From DATHKG01 sp035489435 (GTDB taxonomy: Bacteria > Bacteroidota > Bacteroidia > Chitinophagales > Chitinophagaceae), in assembly GCA_035489435.1 (NCBI GenBank), contig DATHKG010000094.1: a stretch of 64,000 nt of DNA. One strand, given 5' to 3'. Position numbers and translations under genes: made by a program. Shown here one piece after another: positions 56,767 through 64,000 of the stretch. The notes beneath the pieces are model-generated. The model saw only the letters and a program-made list of their open reading frames with translations. It was not told where the DNA came from and did not search any database. Positions within the stretch are counted from its first letter, which is position 1. Each line of letters begins with the position of its first letter.

Positions 56767-57020
56767 GATCTAAAGAGAACATACCCGCTGTTACTGTTTA
56801 GGTTGCAAGTGTCAGAACTACACAAAAGAATGAATACAAGAAAAGTCTAAGCTTAGATTTTGCTGTGCTGCAACCCTCCATGCTTTAACAGCATAGTGCA
56901 GTATAGAATGCTACTTAATTGCTTCTAATTTGGTGATATCAAGTTCATAGTGGTTTAATATAAACCTTATGACAACAATCTTCGTTTCGAACTATTTATT
57001 GAAATCAAAACGACTTGCAT

Positions 57021-60000
57021 ATGCGCTGCACTAAAAGTGTTTCACAACTTTTTCATCGTAAACTTCTGCTCCTTTTTATTGGTATTGCAATCAGCACTTT
57101 TTGTTTTGCGCAACAAACCGTAAGCGGAAGAGTTACTGACAGTACTTCAAACCAGGGTTTAGCAAATATCAGCGTAGTAGTTAAGGGAACAACACGTGGC
57201 ACCGTTACGAACGCAAATGGCGAATTTCGTATAGCTGCTGCAGAAGGTGAAGTGCTTGTGATCAGTGCAGTTAATTATTTGCCTTATGAACTAACTGTTG
57301 GCAGCGGAACTGTACTGAACACTGTTGCATTAACAAGTAGTAATGCCCGGTTAAATGAAGTTGTTGTGATTGGTTATGGTCAGCGGCAACGTAAAGATGT
57401 AACAGGTGCTGTATCGCAGATTGGTTCAAAAGAGATTGAGAAGAGCACCGCTATCTCCCCGGAACTTGCATTACAGGGCCGGGCTTCCGGTGTTTTTGTT
57501 AGTTCACAAGGTGGCGATCCCCAGTCCAGAGCTACTGTCAGGATAAGGGGGGTGAACACTTTTGGTAATGCAGAACCATTGTATGTAATAGATGGTGTGC
57601 CGATTTACGAAGGCGGCTCGGGTGTTTCAACTGGAGCAACAGGAGATATCCGATCCCCGATAAATATTTTCTCGATGATCAATCCACAGGATATAGAATC
57701 TGTATCAGTTTTAAAAGATGCTTCTGCGGCTGCGATTTATGGTGTAAGAGCATCAAACGGGGTTATCATCATTACAACAAAAAAAGGAAAAGCCGGAAGA
57801 CCCAAAGTGGAACTTGCATCAACTTTTGGAATTCAAAATATTCCTAAAACCTATGATGTTCTGAATACACAGGATTATTATGTCCTGGCAAAGGAAATGT
57901 ACCTTGCTAATCCTGATGCGAATACGAGTTTTGAACAGAAGTTCGGACCCCGCTATGATGTAACCAACCCTTTATATGGCGGTAATAATCCAACATACGA
58001 CTGGCAAAAAGAATTATTAAACAAAGATGCAATGATCCAGGATCACAGTGTCAGGGTCACTGGTGGCAGTGAATCTACTACTTACTTTGTTTCGTTTGGT
58101 TATTCGGACCAGGAAAGCCCGTTAAAGTCAAACGATTTAAAGCGGTATTCTGTTGCAGCAAATATTGAATCGAGGGTATCAAGAGTTATATCGACGGGTT
58201 TAACTATCAGGTTAATCCAGGAGAGTGCCAAGGTAAATACACAGTCAGACCTTGCAACCATGGCTTCTTCCATTCCATTTCAGCCTATATATGATGTTAA
58301 CGATCATACAGGATTTGCGCCTGCAAGTGCAGGCTCATTTGTTCCAAATTCCGCATATGATCCAACAAAGCTGGATGCCGGGGCGCCGTTTAATTTTGCG
58401 CCAGGCGATCCCCGGAAACTCTGGGGAGATCAAACCCGGTTTAATGTTTTTGCATTCCAGAGATACAATGACAACAACTATGATCTTAAGCGTGCATTAG
58501 GCAGTGCATATGTTCAAATTGAACCAATACCAGGTTTAAGATTAAGGGGCACATTTGGTGCAGACTGGTATATGAATCTCAGGAAGAGCTGGTCAGATCT
58601 GTTGGAAGGCTGGCGCTTCTCTCAAACACCAGGCAACCCATACGCAAGTCAAAACGGGGAAGCAAAGGGAACCTATGGAGAAAGAAGGGGAACCACTCAA
58701 AACATAAATAAGGAGCTAACCCTGAACTATAGCAAAACCTTCTTCAAAGAACACAGCATTGATGTTGTATTAAGCGCGAGTCAACAGTATGCCCGTTGGG
58801 ATGTAAGTGATTTAAGCGGACGGGTTAATTTCACCGATCCCCAATTAAGAGGTATAACTAATCAACCGCCATATACTAACGGATTCGCATCAATCCTGCA
58901 GGAAGATGCACTGTTGGGTTATATGGGAAGGTTAAGTTACAAATATAGCGACAAGTACTACCTGGATGTTACGTTAAGACGGGACGGGTCGTCAAGATTA
59001 GCGCCGGGTTACAAGTGGGATAATTTCCCATCTTTTGCTGCAGCATGGCGTATCAGTTCGGAAAAGTTCTTTCCAAAAATTGATATTATAAATGACCTGA
59101 AACTAAGAGGGGGATGGGGTAGATTAGGGAATGTAAATTCAGCTGGATTTTATAAATATATTTCCGGGGTATCGCTGACTGCTGATTATCCTCTTGGCTC
59201 CGGAAATGGTAACGGTGTAGGTTCTCAGGTTCAGGCAACAAGACTTCCAGACTTTGCCAACACCACATTAACCTGGGAAAAATTGAAAACCTTTAACATT
59301 GGTTTAGATGCACAGTTGTTTAATAACCGTGTATCGTTTACCGCTGAATATTATGATAAAACCACTTTCGATATCATACAAAGCGTGGCACTTCCACCAA
59401 ATACCGGCATTCAAAATAATGCAGATTTAAATGTTGCTACAGTAAAAAACAGCGGTGTGGAGTTCCAGGTTGGCTACAACGCCAAAATCGGTCCTGTAGA
59501 TTTCAACTTCAGCGGCAATCTGACTACGGTTAAAAACCGGGTTATATCCTTGAACGGTGGTACACCGATAAACGGGGAAGGAGACAGGGTTGAAGAAGGC
59601 TATTCCATGTTTTATTTATGGGGTTATAAAGTGGGTGGCATTTTTCAGAACCAGGGTGAGATTGATGCCTGGAGACAAAAATATGCAGATGCAAGTATAA
59701 ATCAGAGTCTGACAAACCCCACAGCAGGCTACCAATACAAACCGGGTGATATGTATTTCCAGGATGTTTATGGTAATCCCGTCGCACCCAAGGAAAGATA
59801 TAGTAAAACACGCGATAGTCTTATCAATTCAAACGACCGTAGCTACCTTGGCAAAACAATACCTGGCTTCTTTTATGGATTTAATTTTGGTGCAAATTTC
59901 AAAGGTTTCGATATAAATGTTTTTTTCCAGGGCGTAGGCGATGTACAGAAGTATAATTCCACCAGGGCCGGACTTGAAGGATTGGGTGGACTCGCAAATC

Positions 60001-60326
60001 AATCAATCACAGCATTAGAGCGCTGGACCCCGACAAATGCTTCCACAACGATGCCAAGGGCAGTGTATAATAACCCATCAAATCCAGGTCGCTTTTCAGA
60101 CCGGTTTGTTGAAGACGCGGGATACCTGAGATTGAGAAATGTGCAACTAGGTTATAGCCTGCCCAAAACCCTGCTAACTAAAAGTGGCTTTATTCAAAAC
60201 TTCAGAATTTTTGTAACAGGGGTAAACTTGTTCACCGTTACAAATTGGACAGGCTTAGATCCGGAAACTGATTTCAATACCCCAACCACCAGGCAATTTT
60301 TGCTTGGGTTAAATGCAACTTTCTAA
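57021..60326 (+). CDS. SusC-family TonB-dependent transporter of the rhamnosidase locus
   Basis: 1101 residues from ATG 57021 (a TTG lies two codons upstream). Signal peptide (LLLLFIGIAISTFCFAQQ), carboxypeptidase-regulatory-like domain (VSGRVTDSTSNQGLANISVV), plug start LNEVVVIGYGQRQRKDVTGA, plug motif EPLYVIDGVPIYEGGSG and DASAAAIYGVRASNGVIIIT, and a barrel ending in TRQFLLGLNATF. It should import the oligosaccharides trimmed by the linked GH106, GH172 and six-hairpin enzymes. There is no HTCS next to it, so the GntR and LacI regulators to the left are the likely control. Confidence 0.95.
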   Translation: MRCTKSVSQLFHRKLLLLFIGIAISTFCFAQQTVSGRVTDSTSNQGLANISVVVKGTTRGTVTNANGEFRIAAAEGEVLVISAVNYLPYELTVGSGTVLNTVALTSSNARLNEVVVIGYGQRQRKDVTGAVSQIGSKEIEKSTAISPELALQGRASGVFVSSQGGDPQSRATVRIRGVNTFGNAEPLYVIDGVPIYEGGSGVSTGATGDIRSPINIFSMINPQDIESVSVLKDASAAAIYGVRASNGVIIITTKKGKAGRPKVELASTFGIQNIPKTYDVLNTQDYYVLAKEMYLANPDANTSFEQKFGPRYDVTNPLYGGNNPTYDWQKELLNKDAMIQDHSVRVTGGSESTTYFVSFGYSDQESPLKSNDLKRYSVAANIESRVSRVISTGLTIRLIQESAKVNTQSDLATMASSIPFQPIYDVNDHTGFAPASAGSFVPNSAYDPTKLDAGAPFNFAPGDPRKLWGDQTRFNVFAFQRYNDNNYDLKRALGSAYVQIEPIPGLRLRGTFGADWYMNLRKSWSDLLEGWRFSQTPGNPYASQNGEAKGTYGERRGTTQNINKELTLNYSKTFFKEHSIDVVLSASQQYARWDVSDLSGRVNFTDPQLRGITNQPPYTNGFASILQEDALLGYMGRLSYKYSDKYYLDVTLRRDGSSRLAPGYKWDNFPSFAAAWRISSEKFFPKIDIINDLKLRGGWGRLGNVNSAGFYKYISGVSLTADYPLGSGNGNGVGSQVQATRLPDFANTTLTWEKLKTFNIGLDAQLFNNRVSFTAEYYDKTTFDIIQSVALPPNTGIQNNADLNVATVKNSGVEFQVGYNAKIGPVDFNFSGNLTTVKNRVISLNGGTPINGEGDRVEEGYSMFYLWGYKVGGIFQNQGEIDAWRQKYADASINQSLTNPTAGYQYKPGDMYFQDVYGNPVAPKERYSKTRDSLINSNDRSYLGKTIPGFFYGFNFGANFKGFDINVFFQGVGDVQKYNSTRAGLEGLGGLANQSITALERWTPTNASTTMPRAVYNNPSNPGRFSDRFVEDAGYLRLRNVQLGYSLPKTLLTKSGFIQNFRIFVTGVNLFTVTNWTGLDPETDFNTPTTRQFLLGLNATF

Positions 60327-60346
60327 TTCAATTAACTCATTCCGAA

Positions 60347-61852
60347 ATGACAAAATCAATATTAAAACTATCGCTGGTATTTGCGGTTCTTGCCGCCGGT
60401 ACTATTTTCAATGGTTGCGATAAATCGAAGCTTGATCTCTTGCCGCACGGACCAACAGAGCAGTCCTATTTCAGCAGTGAAAGCGAGTTCAATAAAGCCG
60501 TTTTAGGTGTGTATAGTAAATTGACTGATTTCTTTTGGTACAATGGAGGTCCGGGCAATACTTCGGTAACTGTTTTTCTTTTACCTGGCGACGATCTTAC
60601 TACAAACCAGGGGGGAGAAGAATTTGAAATATTCAGTATGCAGCCAAGCAGTGGAAGATTAGGCTATTTATATTCACGGCATTACCAGATGATTAACAGG
60701 GCAAACCTGGTTAATCAGAAAATTGACGAGGAACAAGGTGATGTTTACACGACAAGTGGTTTGAAAAATTCTCATAAAGGTGAGGTACTTTTTTTAAGGG
60801 GTTATGCATATTACAATCTATGGAATCTCTTCGGTACATCACCATTGGTAACCGGAAGACAGGCAACTCCTGATCAGTTTTTGCCGCCCGGAACTACCGG
60901 CACTCAATTGCTCGACCAGGCTATTGCAGATCTGACTGAAGCTGCCAATTTACTGCCCGCCACCTGGGATGCAGCCAACAAGGGCCGTGTTACATCGGCT
61001 TCAGCGAATGGGATGCTTGGCAAGGCTCTTGTATTCAGGGCTTCTGCTGCAAAAACCCCAGCCGACTATACGGCGGCAATCACCGCTTTCAATAAAATCA
61101 CGGGGGCTACACTAATTCCAAATTTCAGCGAAAACTTTTCATACCTGACAGAAAATAATGCTGAATCGCTGTTCGAGTTTCAGTCAGGACAGGCATTCGG
61201 AGGCGACAACGTTTGGCTGGACAACGACTTTGATAATGCAATTGGTTCCCTGTCTTTCTATTGGGGGTTTTATTCAAATAACGGAACCGGCCAACAGGGG
61301 CAATCCCGTTTTTTTGGTACCACCAAGTTGCTGAATGCCTTTAATGCAAGTGACCCTCGCCGGGACAGTACTTTAAACCCCGCGAACAGAACCATCAGAA
61401 AATATGTTTCTATTGATAAATTAAACCAATCAGGAGTTTCATCAATCAATAACTATAGAATCCTCAGATTTGCTGATGTCTTGTTATTAAAAGCAGAGGC
61501 TGTTTTACAATCAGGGGGATCTACTCTAGATGCCATTGGCTTTATAAACCAGGTTAGAACAAGAGCAAGGGGCGCGGGCGCCGAGCCAGCGAATTTTTCC
61601 ACAGCAGAAACGAACAGGGGAACAATCATGCAATGGATAATGGATGAAAGATTGAGAGAACTTGCAGGAGAAGGCCAAAGATGGTTTGACCTGCGCAGGT
61701 GGCAAATGCAGGGGATTATCAGCCTGAATAATGCCTTCTTCAGTTCTAATTTATCAACCGTATCCTTCCAGTTGCCACGCCATTTAAATTTTCCAATTCC
61801 GAGCAGCGAGACGGATGTGAATCCGAATGTTCCGCAAAATCCAGGATATTGA
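60347..61852 (+). CDS. SusD-family lipoprotein of the rhamnosidase locus
   Basis: 501 residues with a lipoprotein signal ending IFNGC (mature Cys25). SusD motifs: LLPHGPTEQSYFSSESEFNK at the start, VLFLRGYAYYNLWNLFGTSP in the helical half, and the C-terminal WIMDERLRELAGEGQRWFDLRRW. It partners the SusC encoded 20 bases upstream, and the pair ends in a strong terminator at 61880-61910, so the following glycosidase is a separate unit. Confidence 0.95.
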   Translation: MTKSILKLSLVFAVLAAGTIFNGCDKSKLDLLPHGPTEQSYFSSESEFNKAVLGVYSKLTDFFWYNGGPGNTSVTVFLLPGDDLTTNQGGEEFEIFSMQPSSGRLGYLYSRHYQMINRANLVNQKIDEEQGDVYTTSGLKNSHKGEVLFLRGYAYYNLWNLFGTSPLVTGRQATPDQFLPPGTTGTQLLDQAIADLTEAANLLPATWDAANKGRVTSASANGMLGKALVFRASAAKTPADYTAAITAFNKITGATLIPNFSENFSYLTENNAESLFEFQSGQAFGGDNVWLDNDFDNAIGSLSFYWGFYSNNGTGQQGQSRFFGTTKLLNAFNASDPRRDSTLNPANRTIRKYVSIDKLNQSGVSSINNYRILRFADVLLLKAEAVLQSGGSTLDAIGFINQVRTRARGAGAEPANFSTAETNRGTIMQWIMDERLRELAGEGQRWFDLRRWQMQGIISLNNAFFSSNLSTVSFQLPRHLNFPIPSSETDVNPNVPQNPGY

Positions 61853-61879
61853 TTTTTTTCATTTGTAAGCAGCAAGTGT

Positions 61880-61910
61880 CCCCTTGAATATTCAGGGGGT
61901 TTTTCTTTTT
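61880..61910 (+). terminator. Intrinsic terminator after SusD
   Basis: CCCCTTGAAT followed by ATTCAGGGGG (61880-61899) folds into a long stem and is followed by TTTTTCTTTTT at 61900-61910. It begins 28 bases after the SusD stop. Confidence 0.88.
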
Positions 61911-61973
61911 GCGTTATAGTTGTAGACAGCATATCTTATAAGCTTTTTATAGATAATTTGAAATGACAACTGT

Positions 61974-63904
61974 ATGGTAAAAAGGCTTGGCTGTTTAATG
62001 AGTATTTATCTTTTTTGTGTTTATAACCTGTCAGCACAAAACACTAATGACTGGTTCAGGTTTCAACCAAATGCGGATTATTCCCGTTCGCGTATAAATA
62101 TGCGTGGATGGCTGGACGCACCTGCAGGCAAAAGCGGCTTTGTAAAAATGAAAGGGAGTAACCTTTACTTTGATGATGGACAGCAAATTAAATTCTGGGG
62201 AGTCAACATTGCGGGTAACCGTCCTTTCCTTGCCCACGATGAAGCGGATAAGTGGGTAGATTTTATTGCTGCATATGGCATCAACGCCATACGTTTTCAT
62301 AAGTTCACCTGGGAAGCTACAGATGGTGTTCACTCCACGCAGTTAACAGATGAAAAATGGATCAACTTCGATTATTTATGCGCGCGTTTTAAACAACAGG
62401 GCATATATACAGGTTGGTCCCATATCTATGGTCACCGGGTGTTACCCGGTGATAGCAGCCGCTTACTTGCTTACAAGGAAATAGCAGATACAAAATTTCC
62501 ATGGTCGCATTTAAACGGGACTACTGCTGCCCTGGTGAATTTTGCGGAAGATTTGCAGGAATTGAATATTGAGCTTACAGTTAATATGCTCAATCATAAG
62601 AATCCGAATACCGGTCTGCGTTACGCAGATGATCCTGCACTGGCCTTTGTTGAACTTCAGAATGAAGACAATATTTTTTGGGGTGCGATCATGGAATCAC
62701 TAAAGCAGGCACCTACTTACAGCAAACTACTCTGTACTAAATTTTCCAATTACCTGGCAAAAAAATATAAAACGGAAAGCGCTCTGGTAGAAGCCTGGGG
62801 CAGAAGTAATCTACCCGAAGATCAAACGCTGGAAAAAAAGAATGTGTTCCCTCAACCTAACCATGGGTTCTTTTCATACGAGTCGGAGAAAGCCTGGACC
62901 AGCCATGAAAAACTGCCACAGCATGTTCTTGACAAGGCAATGTTCTTATATGAACAACAGCAGGCATTTTATCAAAAGTTTATTGATGCCATTCGTGCAA
63001 CCGGTTACAAGGGATTAATCATTGGAAGTTGCTGGCAGGCATTGCCGCTTATGGACTTGGCTTGCAGGATTGGGACGGCTCATTTGCATTTGCAATGGAT
63101 TATGATCATTTTACTCCGACGGTGCAAAGCGGGCATGGAGTGTATAATGTTACTTCTCCGACACAGCTGGCATTATACCCGGCGTTAGCGGCAATGATAT
63201 ACAGACATGATGTAAAGTCCGCTGCAATAGTCGCTGAAAGAAACATAAAACAGGAACAACTGAAAGAAGGTCGTCTTCCATTTTTTGAAAAAGTGGCGCA
63301 GGAGTCTGATGTCAAAAACTTTCAGTCTTCTGTTCCCTTAGCCTCACTTGTCAAAGGCAGGGTCGTAATATCGTTTGGTGAGGGCGAAACTAAAAATTCT
63401 ATGCCCGTTGAATCGCCTGAAGCTGCATCCATAACTTCAACCACAGGTCAGTTGGAATGGTTCCGGACTCCTAAAGGATATTTCACGATTAATACAAATG
63501 GAACTCAGGGCATGGTGGGTTTTAGCAGTGGAAAAAAACTGGATTTTGATGATTTCACCTTAAAAACCCCGAATGAGTTTGCTATTATTCTGTTACACAG
63601 CAATTTGAAGGACAAAGATATTGCATCCTCAAAAAGTATCATTGTTACCACGATTGCAAGAGCAAGAAATACGGGCATGCAATACAATGATAAAAAAGAT
63701 GAATTGCTTGAATTAGGGACAGCCCCAATACTTTTGGAGCCTGTTGTATTGGAATTAACGCTTAAAAAAAGGAAGAATTTGCAGGTTTACATATTGGATC
63801 ATAGCGGTAACAGAACCGGTGAAAAAATACCACTGAATAAAGGTTCGATCATTTTGGATGGCCGCAAATACAAAGCAATTTATTATGAATTGGCAGAGGA
63901 ATAA
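61974..63904 (+). pseudogene. Broken clan GH-A glycosidase (beta-galactosidase/cellulase-like)
   Basis: Frame 1 (ATG 61974) encodes a signal peptide and a TIM-barrel start: QQIKFWGVNIAGNRPFLAHD, YGINAIRFHKFTWE, LCARFKQQGIYTGW and ALAFVELQNEDNIFW, whose Glu is the likely acid/base. It reads sensibly to GLIIGSCWQ near 63038, then becomes nonsense to 63188. Sensible sequence resumes in another frame as AGIAAYGLGLQDWDG (from about 63035) to 63904. In intact relatives a stretch of roughly 90-100 residues, including the catalytic nucleophile (a S-E-W type motif), lies between these two points, so the junction seems to be an internal deletion that also shifts frame. The downstream C-terminal beta domain is otherwise well kept, which suggests a recent event or an assembly error. 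Confidence 0.8.
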
Positions 63905-64000
63905 AGCATTACTGACATTTCGTTGTTTACTGCTTGTTACCTGTTGAAAGATTAGTGATCAGAAGCAAGTGTAACGAAAACTGAAATTGATACCGCTGTT

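Noticed and set aside
57107..57122. TTTTGCGCAACAAACC resembling the LacI box, near the SusC start
   Set aside because: It lies inside the signal-peptide coding sequence and is explained by the codons for F-A-Q-Q-T.
1..64000. Insertion sequences, integrases, phage genes, tRNA or rRNA genes
   Set aside because: No transposase or integrase motif, terminal inverted repeats or RNA gene structures were recognised on either strand.

Overview
The window looks like the chromosome of a glycan-degrading Bacteroidota, most likely a soil or plant-associated Chitinophagaceae-type genus. The evidence is three SusC/SusD outer-membrane pairs, two reg_prop-propeller hybrid sensor kinases, secreted proteins whose signal peptides end in A-Q, SusD-type lipoproteins, and little Shine-Dalgarno signal before genes. 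No rRNA, tRNA, CRISPR array, insertion sequence or phage gene was seen. 

Layout. (1) 1-8.6 kb, minus strand: a SusC-SusD pair with its own terminator, followed by a one-component hybrid sensor cut by the window edge. (2) 9-12.5 kb: a NamZ/DUF1343 peptidoglycan glycosidase, a cupin plus ABM-domain pair, and a membrane fatty-acid desaturase. (3) 12.7-18.7 kb: a four-gene cassette of DUF4856 lipoprotein, imelysin-like lipoprotein, a vitamin-K-carboxylase-like (HTTM) membrane protein and a FecA-like TonB receptor, probably for metal uptake. (4) 18.9-33.1 kb: an alpha-glucan utilisation locus with HTCS regulator, SusC, SusD, two secreted GH13 enzymes, a Tat-exported Gfo/Idh/MocA oxidoreductase and a DUF1080 protein. 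The last two suggest a 3-keto-glycoside route beside classical hydrolysis. 

(5) 33.2-42.4 kb, minus strand: a tightly packed operon that reads as a complete D-apiose release, import and oxidation pathway. In transcription order it encodes a TIM-barrel protein (OiaC-like decarboxylase), ApnO-like D-apionate oxidoisomerase, GH140 apiosidase, ApsD-like D-apiose dehydrogenase, a ribose-type ABC importer (ATPase, permease, lipoprotein binding protein) and an ApnL-like D-apionate lactonase. Upstream are a large VCBS/ASPIC lipoprotein, a GntR regulator with a sugar-binding-type effector domain, and a LacI regulator. A shared ACCTGATCA motif before the GntR gene and before the apiose operon is a candidate operator. 

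(6) 48.4-64 kb, plus strand, divergent from lacI: GH106-type alpha-L-rhamnosidase, a PQQ dehydrogenase with inserted cytochrome c, a DUF2961/GH172 enzyme, a six-hairpin glycosidase, SusC, SusD, and a clan GH-A glycosidase broken by a frame-changing internal deletion. Regions 5 and 6 together suggest use of apiose- and rhamnose-bearing plant polymers such as rhamnogalacturonan II or apiosylated glycosides: outer-membrane uptake and periplasmic trimming, then ABC import of free apiose into the cytoplasm, which is unusual for a phylum that relies mainly on SusCD and permeases.
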